From Micromonospora sp. CCTCC AA 2012012 (GTDB lineage: Bacteria > Actinomycetota > Actinomycetes > Mycobacteriales > Micromonosporaceae), in the NCBI RefSeq assembly GCF_040499845.1, contig NZ_CP159342.1, positions 2,418,001 to 2,482,000 of the forward strand: a stretch of 64,000 bases of DNA, given 5' to 3'. Shown in pieces: positions 46,229 through 54,820 of the stretch. The position numbers were made by a program, and so were the translations under genes. The stretch's first letter is position 1, and every line of letters begins with the position of its first letter. Below the pieces are notes generated by a model. It saw only the letters and a program-made list of their open reading frames with translations. It made no database searches and was not told the DNA's origin.

Positions 46229-47446
46229 CTAACTGCCGGTGGCGACGAAGAGCTTGTCGATGCCGCGCAGGAAGAGGCTGCCGCTGTAGGTCGGCTCCTG
46301 GGTCACGGCGAGGCCGGGGAACCGGGCGAAGAGCCGCGGCAGGGCCAGCCGGCCCTCCAGCCGGGACACCGCCGAGCCGAGGCAGAAGTGCAGTCCCACC
46401 CCGAACGCGAGCGACGGCGGCCCGTCCCGGCGCGGGTCGAAGCGGTCCGGGTCGGGGAACCGGGCCGGGTCGCGGTTCGCCCCGCCGATCAGCAGCAGCA
46501 CGTTCTCGTCCCGGGCGACCGGCACGCCGGCCAGCTCGGTGTCCCGGGGCGCGGACCGGGCCAGGAAGTGCACCGGGCTGGCCATCCGCAGCACCTCGTC
46601 CACGCAGCCGCGGGCCAGCGCGTCGTCGCCGGGCAGCGCCGCGACGGTGTCCGGGTGGGCGAGCAGCAGCGGCAGGCCGTTGCTGAACATGTAGACGGTG
46701 GTCACGAAGCTCGCGTTGAACAGCACGATCAGGTTGCTGATCAGCTCGTCCTCGGTCAGCTCGACACCGCCGCCGTCCAGCGCCTCCACCAGCCCGCTGA
46801 TCAGGTCCTCGCCGGGCCGGCGACGCCGCTGGGCGATCAGGTCGCGGTAGTAGTCGCGCAGCTCCTCGGCGGCCCGGTTGGCCCGGGCCAGCCGCTCCGG
46901 GGTCTTGCCGGCGACGTCCATGTACTCGTCGATCCAGTCGACCCGCTGCCGGTACCAGGCCAGGTCCGCCTCCGGCAGGCCGATGAACTCGGCCATCACC
47001 AGCGCCGGGACGGGGTACGCGAAGTCCGCCACGAAGTCGACCTCCGCGCCGCCGGCACCCGCGTCGGCCATCCGGTCCAGCATCGCGTCGACCACCCGCA
47101 CGATCACCGGCTCCAGGGCGCTGAGCCGGCGCGGCGTGAAGGTCCTGGCGAACACCGCCCGCATCCGGGTGTGGTCCGGCGGGTTGACGAACATCATCGA
47201 GGTGAGGAAGGTGCGCAGGATCTCCTGCTCCTGCCAGCCCGGTGGCATCCCCTTGTACCAGCCGGGGTCGCGCAGCACCTGGTCGACCAGGTCGTACCCG
47301 ACGGCGACGGCGGAGACGGTGGAGTGCTCGGCGCGGGCCGGTACGGCGCTGACCGGCCCGTGCCGGTGCAGCGCCGCGTACCAGGGATAGGGGTCCTGCC
47401 GACCGGCCTCGCTGTACAGCCCGGTCAGGATCTCGTCGACGTCCAC
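46229..47446 (-). CDS. Cytochrome P450 with atypical I-helix
   Basis: 405 residues. Haem-binding F-G-V-G-L-H-F-C-L-G has the ligand Cys355, and the K-helix is E-V-L-R (284-287). The I-helix reads A-S-F-V-T-T (245-250), so Val248 replaces the acidic residue of the usual A-G-x-(E/D)-T-T pair. The Thr is kept. This may alter O2 activation or substrate range. GTG start with GGGGAGGT 8 nt upstream. First gene of the operon leading to hmo and hpgT. In peptide pathways P450s often hydroxylate or cross-link aromatic residues, but here the substrate is unknown. Confidence 0.88.
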   Translation of the reverse strand: MDVDEILTGLYSEAGRQDPYPWYAALHRHGPVSAVPARAEHSTVSAVAVGYDLVDQVLRDPGWYKGMPPGWQEQEILRTFLTSMMFVNPPDHTRMRAVFARTFTPRRLSALEPVIVRVVDAMLDRMADAGAGGAEVDFVADFAYPVPALVMAEFIGLPEADLAWYRQRVDWIDEYMDVAGKTPERLARANRAAEELRDYYRDLIAQRRRRPGEDLISGLVEALDGGGVELTEDELISNLIVLFNASFVTTVYMFSNGLPLLLAHPDTVAALPGDDALARGCVDEVLRMASPVHFLARSAPRDTELAGVPVARDENVLLLIGGANRDPARFPDPDRFDPRRDGPPSLAFGVGLHFCLGSAVSRLEGRLALPRLFARFPGLAVTQEPTYSGSLFLRGIDKLFVATGS

Positions 47447-47473
47447 GGCGGTCGTACCTCCCCAGGAATTCGG

Positions 47474-47510
47474 CGGTGGGGGCGGCGGGGATCACCCGCC
47501 GCCCCCACCG
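47474..47510 (-). terminator. Strong hairpin after the SGNH hydrolase gene
   Basis: A perfect 16-bp stem (47474-47489 with 47495-47510) with a 5-nt loop. It isolates the SGNH gene from the P450 operon. Confidence 0.75.
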
Positions 47511-47513
47511 GTG

Positions 47514-48821
47514 TCACAGACCGAGCAGGCGCAGGGGTACGGCGTCCGCCATCGCCTGGTTGCCGGTGTCGTTCGGGTGGATGTGGTCACCCGAGTCGTA
47601 CGCCGGGAGCAGCCGGCTGGGCTGCGCCGGGTCGCGCAGCACCGCGTCGAAGTCGAGCACGCCGTCGAACTCCTGCCCGCCCGGACCGCGCAGCCAGGTG
47701 TTGACCGCCTGCCGGGTGGCGTCCTTCTCCGGCGTCCACACCCCGGGACCGCCGTTGCCCTCGTACGGGGTGATGGTGCCGACCAGGCTGGTCAGGCCGC
47801 GCTCCTTCGCCTGCTGGTTGAGCTGCCGCAGGGCGGCGATGATGCTCTCCGCGGAGTCACCGTTCATCCAGATGTCGTTGATGCCGAGGTGGGTGATCAG
47901 GGTCCGCACGCCGGTCTGCGGGAAGACGTCCTCGTTGAGCCGGGCGAGGGCGTTCGGGCCCAGCTCGTTGTAGCCGGGGAAGCCACCCGCGCCGGGCTCC
48001 GGGCCCTCGTGGTTGAGCCGGTTGCCGGCGAGGCTCATGTTCAGCACGCCGGGGGTGCGGACCTCGGGGCGGGCGTCGGCGAGCCGGGCGGCGAGCAGGT
48101 CCGGCCAGCGCTTGTTGGCGTTGACGGTGCTGCCGTTGCCGTCGGCGATCGAGTCGCCGTAGACGACGACCGCGCCGGGGCTGAGCCGGCGTTCCACGTC
48201 GATGCCGGAGAGGAACATCCAGCAGCAGTTCGGCTTGATGGTGAAGCCGGCGCCGTCCGCCGCGGTGGTCAGGTCGTTGGCGCCGATGAAGGTGGTGGCC
48301 CGGGACTGGCCGTGGAAGGAGACCGGGCCGGTCAGCACCGGGAAGTGCAGGGTGACCAGCAGGTCCTCCTGCTCGTTGACGGGCAGGTCCAGCGGGTCGC
48401 TCAGCAGCTCGGCGCCCTTGTTGATGGTGGCCGAGGTGGCGCCGCCGAAGGTCAGCTCGCGCAGGGAGGCCGGGTCGATGTCCGAGCGGTCGTCGGGGGT
48501 GGCGGTGTTCGGTCGGGCGATGGTGGCGTGGCCGACCTTGACGGCCTGCTCGCCGTAGAGGTTGGTCAGCCGGACCCGGAGCCGGTCGCCGCCGACGGAG
48601 GTGTGCACGGTCATCCGGATGCTCTGGTTGTTGAGGCCGGTGTTGGTGAGGCCGACGGTGTTGCCGCGAGTCACCGCCGCCGCCCAGCTGCCCGCCCACT
48701 CGCTCCGCCCGTGCCGGGCGCTGTCGCTGTCGGTGTCGGCGCTCGCCACGACCGCCGGCGTACCGACGATCAGCAGGGTGGCGGCGGAAGCTATGACGTG
48801 CCATCTCTTCGGGGTCGACAT
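47514..48821 (-). CDS. Secreted SGNH/GDSL hydrolase
   Basis: 435 residues. A signal peptide (about 1-28, ending V-V-A-S-A-D) precedes a beta-rich N-terminal domain (about 40-200) and an SGNH catalytic domain. Block I is G-D-S-I-A-D-G, block II Gly/block III N in S-L-A-G-N and G-I-N-D-I, and block V is D-H-I-H-P-N-D. This two-domain layout is seen in secreted rhamnogalacturonan-acetylesterase-like enzymes of actinomycetes. The ATG at 48821 has GGAGG. It has its own promoter at 48887-48916. Confidence 0.9.
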   Translation of the reverse strand: MSTPKRWHVIASAATLLIVGTPAVVASADTDSDSARHGRSEWAGSWAAAVTRGNTVGLTNTGLNNQSIRMTVHTSVGGDRLRVRLTNLYGEQAVKVGHATIARPNTATPDDRSDIDPASLRELTFGGATSATINKGAELLSDPLDLPVNEQEDLLVTLHFPVLTGPVSFHGQSRATTFIGANDLTTAADGAGFTIKPNCCWMFLSGIDVERRLSPGAVVVYGDSIADGNGSTVNANKRWPDLLAARLADARPEVRTPGVLNMSLAGNRLNHEGPEPGAGGFPGYNELGPNALARLNEDVFPQTGVRTLITHLGINDIWMNGDSAESIIAALRQLNQQAKERGLTSLVGTITPYEGNGGPGVWTPEKDATRQAVNTWLRGPGGQEFDGVLDFDAVLRDPAQPSRLLPAYDSGDHIHPNDTGNQAMADAVPLRLLGL

Positions 48822-49151
48822 TGAACCTCCATCGTTGGCAGCCCGGGGTGCGGTCCACTGCCTGCACCGGCCGGGCGATGGTCCGAAAGCTAGCGGCCGC
48901 TGCTGACAGGCGTCAATCAACCTGATCGACATGGTCAAATGTCCACGGGGCGCGGCCGGACGCCGTTCGGCTCTGTCGGCCGCCGGGCGGCCCCGCCTAG
49001 GCTCGCAGTCGGCGGCGGTGCGGTCGCCGACCCGCGCACCGGCCGTCGCGTCCTGGCCGTGACCTGCCCGGACGCCGCTCGCGGCCGGTCGGCGCGGCAC
49101 GCCCCACCGGGCCCGCGCGAACGGCCGCCGACCCGCGATGGGGGCTGTGCG
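48822..49151. other. 330-bp divergent intergenic region
   Basis: It separates the SGNH hydrolase and AMP-ligase genes. It holds the SGNH promoter (48887-48916) and, on the plus strand, a possible TAGGCT -10 at 48998-49003 for the ligase, which would give a leader of about 140 nt. No further gene or RNA is recognised. Confidence 0.5.
48887..48916 (-). promoter_or_regulatory. Sigma-70-type promoter of the SGNH hydrolase gene
   Basis: On the minus strand, TTGACG (48911-48916) and TAGCTT (48887-48892) are separated by 18 nt, about 65 nt before the ATG. Confidence 0.6.
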
Positions 49152-50741
49152 ATGAGCGAGGAGTCCGCCCGACCGACGTCCTACGTGCACGAGGCGCTGG
49201 AGCTGTTCGCCGGGTTCGGCGAGCGCGAGGCGCTGGTCGGCGACGGCCGACGGTTGACCTACGCCGACGTCGCCGCCGAGGTGCGCGCCCTGGCCGCCGC
49301 GCTCACCCGGCGCGGCGTCCGCCCCGGCGCCGCCGTGCTGGTGATGCTCGGCAACACCGTCGAGGGGCCGCTGCTGCAACTCGCCACGCACCTGCTGGGC
49401 TGCCGGACGATGTGGATCGCGCCGGTCACCTCCCGCCGTGAGATCGACGAGTTCGTCGCGCTCGCCCGCCCCGACGTCTTCGTCCACGACGCGCGGGCCG
49501 CCGACGGGCTCGGCGCGCAACTCGCCGCCGGGCTGCCCGGCGTACCGGTCCTCTGCCTGGGCGCGGGCGGGGCCGGCCCGGACCTGACCGCGCCGGCCGG
49601 GGATCCGGTGGCGCTGCCGACCGGGGTGCCCGCGCCGGAGTCGTTCCTGCAGACCAGCGGCACCACCGGCACGCCGAAGCTGGTGCACCACCGGGAGAGC
49701 TTCTACCGCCAGGTGCTGGCTTTGGCGGCCGACTTCCGCGGTGCCGGCCTGCCGCTGCTGCGGCACCTGTCGCACTCGCCGATGTGGCTGGCCAGCGGGC
49801 AGATCACCACCCTGTTCAACCTCTTCACCGGCGGGGTGCTCTTCCTGCGCGACCGGTGGGATCCGGCGGCGTTCATCGCCACCGTCGACGCCGAACGGCT
49901 CACCTCCACCTTCGTCACCCCGCCGATGCTCTACGAGGTCCTCGACCATCCGGACCTGCCCGGCGCGGACTTCTCCGCGATGTTCATGTTCAACGTGGGC
50001 GCCGGGCCCGCCGCGCCCGCCCGGCTGCGCCAGGCGATCGCCCGCTTCGGCCCGGTCCTGCGGATCGTGTACGGCCTCAGCGAGGCGGTGGTGATCTGCG
50101 CCCTGCCGGGGCTGACCGAGGACCCGGCGCATCCGGAGCGGCTGCGCTCCTGCGGCCGGCCGTACGGGGACGTGGCGGTGCAGATCCGCGACGCCGACCG
50201 GCGGGTGCTGCCACCCGGCGTCGACGGCGAGGTCTGGGTCCGCACGAAACTCAGCTTCGCCGGCTACCACGGCCGACCCGAGCTGACCGCCGAGACGCTG
50301 GTCGACGGCTGGGTCCGCACCCGCGACATCGGCCACCTCGACGCCGACGGCTACCTCTACCTCGTCGACCGCCTGCAGGACCGGATCCTCACCCGGCAGA
50401 AGAGCTGGCCGATCTATTCGCGCCCGATCGAGGACGCGCTCGCCACCCACCCCGAGGTCCGGGCGGCGGCGGTGATCGGCGTGCCGGACCCGGTCGCCGG
50501 TGAGCTGCCGCACGCGTACGTGGTGCGGGCGCCGGGGGCGACGGTGACCGGCGACGACCTGATCGGGCTGGTCGTCCGGGAGCTGAGCGACACCTGGGCA
50601 CCCGGCGCGGTGGAGTTCGTCGACGCGCTGCCGCTGAACCGTTCGGCCAAGGTGGACAAGCGCGCCCTGCGCGCCCGGTACGCGGCCGACCATCCACAGG
50701 ACGCCGACACCGTCCCCACGGCCAGCGGCGGCCGGGTGTGA
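49152..50741 (+). CDS. AMP-dependent acyl-CoA synthetase/ligase (ANL superfamily)
   Basis: 529 residues. The P-loop is L-Q-T-S-G-T-T-G-T-P-K, A4-A5 is Y-G-L-S-E-A, the hinge is T-R-D-I-G-H-L-D-A-D-G-Y-L-Y-L-V-D-R, and the terminal Lys is in L-N-R-S-A-K-V-D-K. It activates a carboxylic acid as an adenylate for transfer to CoA or a carrier; the A-x-S-P-M-W-L-A-S-G region does not show its substrate. It overlaps the MFS gene by 4 nt (GTGA), so acid activation and export may belong together. Confidence 0.88.
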   Translation: MSEESARPTSYVHEALELFAGFGEREALVGDGRRLTYADVAAEVRALAAALTRRGVRPGAAVLVMLGNTVEGPLLQLATHLLGCRTMWIAPVTSRREIDEFVALARPDVFVHDARAADGLGAQLAAGLPGVPVLCLGAGGAGPDLTAPAGDPVALPTGVPAPESFLQTSGTTGTPKLVHHRESFYRQVLALAADFRGAGLPLLRHLSHSPMWLASGQITTLFNLFTGGVLFLRDRWDPAAFIATVDAERLTSTFVTPPMLYEVLDHPDLPGADFSAMFMFNVGAGPAAPARLRQAIARFGPVLRIVYGLSEAVVICALPGLTEDPAHPERLRSCGRPYGDVAVQIRDADRRVLPPGVDGEVWVRTKLSFAGYHGRPELTAETLVDGWVRTRDIGHLDADGYLYLVDRLQDRILTRQKSWPIYSRPIEDALATHPEVRAAAVIGVPDPVAGELPHAYVVRAPGATVTGDDLIGLVVRELSDTWAPGAVEFVDALPLNRSAKVDKRALRARYAADHPQDADTVPTASGGRV

Positions 50742-51961
50742 CCGCGCGCCGGGAGCTGTACACCCTGGTCGGCGCGGACCTGATCTCCAACCTGGGCACC
50801 CGCATCTCGGTGGTGGCGATCCCCTGGCTGGTGCTGGAGACCACCGGCAGCCCCACCCGGATGGGCCTCGTCGCGGCGGCGGAGACGCTGCCGTACATGC
50901 TCTCCTCCGCCCTGGCCACGCCGTGGGCGGACCGGTTCGGGGTGCGCCGCACCTCGGTCGTGGCGGACGCGGCGAGCGCGGCGGCGATGGCGCTGGTGGC
51001 GCTGGCACCCTGGCTCGGCTTCGGGACGTTGCTGGCGCTGGTCGCCGTCGCGGGCGGGCTGCGCGGCATCGGCGACCGGGTCAAGCACGTGCTGTTCAAG
51101 CCAGCCGCCGAGCGGGCCGGGGTGCCGCTGATCCGGCTCACCTCCGCCTACGACGGACTGACCCGGGGCATGACGCTGTTCGGGGCGGTGCTGGGCGGTC
51201 TGCTCATCGACTGGGTGGGGGTGACCCGGGCGATCTGGATCGACGCGGGCACCTTCGCGGTCTGCGCGCTGCTGGTCGGCGTACTCGTGCGTCCGCCGGC
51301 CCCGGCGGTGCCGGCGGCCCGGGAGGGTTACCTGCGCGCCCTGCGCGGCGGCTTCGCCCACCTGCGCACCGACCGGCCGCTGCTGACCATGCTGGTGGTG
51401 GTGTCGGCGTCCAACATGTTCGCCAACGCCAGCGTGGCGGTGTGGATCCCGCTCTGGGTGGCCCGGGTCCTCGGCGACCCGGCGGGGTTCGGCCTGCTGC
51501 TCGGGGTCTTCGCCGGTGGGGCCCTCGCGGGCAACCTGGTCTTCACGGTGGCCGGTACGCGGCTGCCCCGCCGGCTCACCTTCGCGCTGGGGGTGGCGCT
51601 CAGCGGCACGCCCCGGCTGCTCGCCCTCGCCCTCAGCGACCGGTTGGTGGTGGTGCTCACCGTGACGTTCCTGTCCGGGGTGGCGATCTCGGTGGTGAAC
51701 CCGCTGCTCGGCGCGGCGCTCTACGAGCGGGTGCCGGAGGCGTTGCAGACCCGGGTGCTCGGCATCGCCGGCTCGGTGGCGTTCCTCGGCCTGCCGGTGG
51801 GGGCGCTGCTCGGCGGCTGGTCGGTGGCCCTGCTCGGGCTGACCCCGGCGCTGCTGGTGATGTCGGTGGCCTGCCTGGTGCTCACCGTGGCGCCGCTGCT
51901 GGCCGCCCGCTCGCGGGTCGACCGACCGGCGCCCGGACCCGCGGTCTCCTCACCCGTGTGA
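50738..51961 (+). CDS. MFS transporter
   Basis: 407 residues with about 12 hydrophobic helices. Start L-V-G-A-D-L-I-S-N-L-G-T-R-I-S-V-V-A-I-P-W, the MFS loop 2-3 motif D-R-F-G-V-R-R-T and a second half beginning near 205. It resembles the macrolide-efflux/DHA3-type group. GTG start overlapping the ligase stop. It is the likely exporter for the nearby biosynthetic products. Confidence 0.9.
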   Translation: MTARRELYTLVGADLISNLGTRISVVAIPWLVLETTGSPTRMGLVAAAETLPYMLSSALATPWADRFGVRRTSVVADAASAAAMALVALAPWLGFGTLLALVAVAGGLRGIGDRVKHVLFKPAAERAGVPLIRLTSAYDGLTRGMTLFGAVLGGLLIDWVGVTRAIWIDAGTFAVCALLVGVLVRPPAPAVPAAREGYLRALRGGFAHLRTDRPLLTMLVVVSASNMFANASVAVWIPLWVARVLGDPAGFGLLLGVFAGGALAGNLVFTVAGTRLPRRLTFALGVALSGTPRLLALALSDRLVVVLTVTFLSGVAISVVNPLLGAALYERVPEALQTRVLGIAGSVAFLGLPVGALLGGWSVALLGLTPALLVMSVACLVLTVAPLLAARSRVDRPAPGPAVSSPV

Positions 51962-51994
51962 CGGGTCGACCGGCCGGTCTGTCACGATCGCCGG

Positions 51995-52474
51995 ATGAAC
52001 GCGGATCAGGTGACCGCGCTGCTGGCCGAGTTCGACGGGCTGCCGGTCTGGGTGGCCGGCGGTTGGGCGGTGGACGCGATCGTGGGGCGGCAGACCCGCC
52101 CGCACGGTGACCTCGACCTCGCCGTCGACGCCGTCGGCCTGCCGGAGTTGCTCGCGCTGCTCGACCGGCTGGGCTTCGTGACCACCGTCGACTGGCTGCC
52201 GGTCCGCGCCGAACTGACCGCGCCGGACGGGCGCAAGGTCGACATCCACCCGGTGGAGTTCCGCCCCGACGGCAGCGGGGTCCAGTCCGGGCTGGACGGG
52301 GTCACCTTCGCGTACGCGGCGGACGGCTTCGCCGAGGGGATGATCGACGGCCACCCGGTGCCCTGTCTGGCGGTGCCCCAGCAACTGCGCTTCCGGGAGG
52401 GCTACCCGCCGCGCGACGTCGACCACCACGACATCGCCCTGCTGCGCGCGGTTCCCGGAGCCGACTCCGCCTGA
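51995..52474 (+). CDS. Aminoglycoside/lincosamide-type nucleotidyltransferase
   Basis: 159 residues of the small nucleotidyltransferase fold related to ANT(2'') and LnuA. The signature is A-G-G-W-A-V-D-A-I-V-G-R-Q-T-R, then H-G-D-L-D-L-A-V-D with the metal-binding Asp pair, and a third acidic site in K-V-D-I-H. The C-terminus has P-R-D-V-D-H-H-D. Homologues adenylylate drugs, but many environmental members have unknown substrates. It lies directly after the MFS gene and could belong to that transcript. Confidence 0.78.
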   Translation: MNADQVTALLAEFDGLPVWVAGGWAVDAIVGRQTRPHGDLDLAVDAVGLPELLALLDRLGFVTTVDWLPVRAELTAPDGRKVDIHPVEFRPDGSGVQSGLDGVTFAYAADGFAEGMIDGHPVPCLAVPQQLRFREGYPPRDVDHHDIALLRAVPGADSA

Positions 52475-52511
52475 CAACGGTTCGCCGTCGGCGCCCGATA
52501 CCCGGAGACGA

Positions 52512-53012
52512 TCACCGGTCGTCGGCCGGGCTCTGGGTGTCGTCGCCCGGCGGTGCCAGCGCGGCGCGGACCGCCTCGTCCGGATCGGCGACGTGCCGCA
52601 GGCCCGGTACGGGACGGCCGGCGTCGTCGAGGATCCGCCAGCCGCCGAGCACCACCACCGGGATGTCGCCCCGGCGCATGGCGAGGGCCAGCTCGCTGAG
52701 CGTCCCCCAGGAGCCGCCCACGGCGATCACCGCGTCGGCGCTCCACACCAGGATCGCGTTGCGCGCCTGGCCCATGTTCGTCACCACCGACGCGGAGACC
52801 TCGGCCGGTCCGGGCTCGGTGCCGTCGTCGGGGCGTACCGCGATCACCAGGCCGCCCCGGGACCGCGCACCGGCCGCCACGGCGGCCATCACCCCACCCC
52901 CACCTCCGCACAGCACGGTCACCCCCCGCTCGGCCAGCAACTCCCCCACCCGCCGCCCGAACGCCAGCTCCCTCTCCCCGGCCTCCCCCGGCCCACACAC
53001 GGCAACCTGCAT
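52512..53012 (-). CDS. SLOG-fold (LOG/DprA-like) nucleotide-binding protein
   Basis: 166 residues of a Rossmann-like SLOG fold. G-G-G-G-G-V-M-A-A-V-A-A-G-A resembles the LOG G-G-x-x-G-x-M motif. G-G-S-W-G-T-L-S-E-L-A replaces the usual P-G-G-x-G-T-x-x-E, which fits the TIGR00725-type family rather than true cytokinin-activating LOG. It probably binds a nucleotide-like ligand; catalysis is uncertain. The ATG at 53012 follows GGAGGG. It is divergent from the next SGNH gene across a long inverted repeat. Confidence 0.8.
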   Translation of the reverse strand: MQVAVCGPGEAGERELAFGRRVGELLAERGVTVLCGGGGGVMAAVAAGARSRGGLVIAVRPDDGTEPGPAEVSASVVTNMGQARNAILVWSADAVIAVGGSWGTLSELALAMRRGDIPVVVLGGWRILDDAGRPVPGLRHVADPDEAVRAALAPPGDDTQSPADDR

Positions 53013-53030
53013 CCCCCCATTCCCTCCGTC

Positions 53031-53090
53031 GATCATGGAGTTGGCGGCGCGACACGCCGGGCGGGGTGCCGCCAACTCCATGATCGACGC
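53031..53090. repeat. Long GATC-bounded inverted repeat (element B)
   Basis: An 18-nt outer stem beginning GATCATGGAGTTGG (53031-53048) has a perfect complement at 53069-53086, with a GC loop of about 20 nt. It lies in the divergent gap between the SLOG and SGNH genes, so it cannot be just a terminator. Confidence 0.7.
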
Positions 53091-53114
53091 GGAAAGGAGG
53101 CGGGGAGGGTGGGG

Positions 53115-53120
53115 TAGCGT
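53115..53120 (+). promoter_or_regulatory. Leaderless -10 element (TAGCGT) of the SGNH gene
   Basis: TAGCGT ends 6 nt before the GTG at 53127. Confidence 0.5.
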
Positions 53121-53126
53121 GCGGGG

Positions 53127-53867
53127 GTGGGATCGACGTTGACCGAAGCGACGGATCCGTACTGCCTGCGGGACGGGGAGAGCGGTGAGCTGCTGCGGGG
53201 GCACCCGTGGCGGCGTTTCGTGGTGCTGGGCGACAGCGTGGCCGAGGGGATGTGCGAGCCGGTCGACGGCTATCCCGACGTGCAGTGGGCCGACCGGATC
53301 GCCGCCGAGCTGACGGCGGTACGGCCCGGACTGGCGTACCTGAACCTGGGGGTGCGGGGGCTGCGGGCGCACGAGGTGCGGGCGACGCAGCTGGCGCCCG
53401 CGCTGGCGTTCGGGCCGGACCTGGCGCTGGTGGTCTGCGGCGGCAACGACGCCTTCCGCCCCGGCTTCGACCCCGACGCGGTCGACGCCGAGCTGACCGC
53501 GATCATCACTCCGCTCCAGGCGGCCGGTGCGGACGTCGTCACCGTCGGCATGTTCGACGTGTCGCGGAGCCCCGCCGTGCCGGCCCCGCTGCGGGCCGCC
53601 CTCGGCGAACGGATGCGTACCCTCTCGGCGCACACGGCCCGGCTCGCGGCGCGACTCGGCACCCTGCACGTGCACCTCACCGACCACCCGGTGGGCGCCG
53701 ATCCGTCGCTGTACAGCAGCGACGGGCGGCACGGCAGCGCCCGCAGCGACGCCATCGCCACCGCCGAGACCCTCCGCCGCCTGGCCACCCACGGTCGTCC
53801 CCGCCCCACCCCCGCGCCGCGCGTCGCCGACCCCGAGGAGCAGGACTCCCCGACGCCAACTCCTTGA
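53127..53867 (+). CDS. Cytosolic SGNH/GDSL hydrolase
   Basis: 246 residues. Block I is V-V-L-G-D-S-V-A-E-G-M, block II N-L-G-V-R-G, block III C-G-G-N-D-A-F and the catalytic region L-T-D-H-P. There is no signal peptide. Typical of small actinobacterial lipase/esterase-like proteins. The Pro/Glu-rich tail (about 218-246) is probably disordered. The GTG start is set by the -10 element 6 nt upstream. Confidence 0.85.
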   Translation: MGSTLTEATDPYCLRDGESGELLRGHPWRRFVVLGDSVAEGMCEPVDGYPDVQWADRIAAELTAVRPGLAYLNLGVRGLRAHEVRATQLAPALAFGPDLALVVCGGNDAFRPGFDPDAVDAELTAIITPLQAAGADVVTVGMFDVSRSPAVPAPLRAALGERMRTLSAHTARLAARLGTLHVHLTDHPVGADPSLYSSDGRHGSARSDAIATAETLRRLATHGRPRPTPAPRVADPEEQDSPTPTP

Positions 53868-53940
53868 CCGACGCCGCCCGGAGCCGGTGGCCAGCTCCGC
53901 GCGACCGGCGTCCCGGAGCAGCGCGGCCCGGCTTCCGCAG

Positions 53941-54696
53941 TCAGGTGTGGAGCGGGTACCCCAGCGCCGCGAGCAGCTCACCGTGCAGGTGGGCGTTGGA
54001 GTAGAGACCACCGCCCTGGTCGCCGGAGCGTCCGCCGGTCGGGTCGGTGAAGCGGCCGCCGGCCTCCTCGACCAGCAGGATCCAGGGCGCGTGATCCCAG
54101 ACGTGGTAGCGCTCGACCAGGAACGCATCGATCTCGCCCCGGACCAGCTCGACCAGCGGGAGCGGGGTCGCCGGTGCGCGGCCCACACCCGGCGGCAGGC
54201 AGCCCCTGCGGGCGTCGCCCAGGACGTCGACCCGGGCGTCGGCCACGGTGGACGTGGTGCTGACCGCCAGGCGCCGTGACTCGGCCCCCACGCCCGGCCA
54301 GGGCGACTCGAAGGATCCGCCACCCAGGGTCGCCCACCAGCGGCGGCCCAGTGCGGGAGCGGTGACGACCGCGAGTTCGGTGCGCCCGGCGACCTCCAGC
54401 GCGACGTGGACCCGCCAGTTCGGGTCGCCCCGGCTGAAGAACTTAGTGCCGTCGACCGGGTCGATGATCCAGACCCGGTCGGACGTACCGAGCCGACCGA
54501 ACTCCTCGCCGAGAAGGGCATCCTCCGGCCTCGCCGCGGACAACCGCTCGCGGAGCAGCCGCTCGACCGCCCGATCGGCCTCGGTGACCGGCGTCCCGTC
54601 GGCCTTCAACGTCACCGACACACCCGCCGTGAAGTGGGCGAGCGCCAACTCCGCCGCCAGATCCGACACCTCGAACGCCAGCCCCAGCTCCCCCAC
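53941..54696 (-). CDS. Inositol monophosphatase family protein (HisN-like)
   Basis: 251 residues. Metal-binding motifs are G-E-E-F (about 63-66), W-I-I-D-P-V-D-G-T-K-F-F and W-D-H-A-P-W-I-L-L-V-E-E-A-G-G. The pattern fits the actinobacterial histidinol-phosphate phosphatase/IMPase group that hydrolyses sugar or alcohol phosphates. The substrate cannot be fixed without the other his genes. GTG start 6 nt after a TAGCGT -10 element. Confidence 0.88.
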   Translation of the reverse strand: MGELGLAFEVSDLAAELALAHFTAGVSVTLKADGTPVTEADRAVERLLRERLSAARPEDALLGEEFGRLGTSDRVWIIDPVDGTKFFSRGDPNWRVHVALEVAGRTELAVVTAPALGRRWWATLGGGSFESPWPGVGAESRRLAVSTTSTVADARVDVLGDARRGCLPPGVGRAPATPLPLVELVRGEIDAFLVERYHVWDHAPWILLVEEAGGRFTDPTGGRSGDQGGGLYSNAHLHGELLAALGYPLHT

Positions 54697-54702
54697 CCAC
54701 CC

Positions 54703-54708
54703 ACGCTA
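54703..54708 (-). promoter_or_regulatory. Leaderless -10 element (TAGCGT) of the IMPase gene
   Basis: TAGCGT on the minus strand, 6 nt before the GTG at 54696. Confidence 0.5.
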
Positions 54709-54730
54709 CCAACCCCCACCCCCGCCCCGA

Positions 54731-54786
54731 TGATCAAGAGGTTCTGGTCGGCCGACCGGCGTGTCCCTGACGCAAACCTCTTGATC
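54731..54786. repeat. Long GATC-bounded inverted repeat (element C)
   Basis: TGATCAAGAGGTT near the left end is matched by AACCTCTTGATCA at the right end, around a GC loop of about 30 nt. It lies between the two minus-strand IMPase and ATP-grasp genes. Confidence 0.7.
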
Positions 54787-54820
54787 ACGGGAGCGGGGGG
54801 CGGGGGCGGGGGCGGGGGGG

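Noticed and set aside
47514..51008. Minus-strand open frame of 1164 codons extending the SGNH gene upstream
   Set aside because: A signal peptide, ribosome site and promoter fix the SGNH start at 48821. The extension is antisense to the AMP-ligase and MFS genes.
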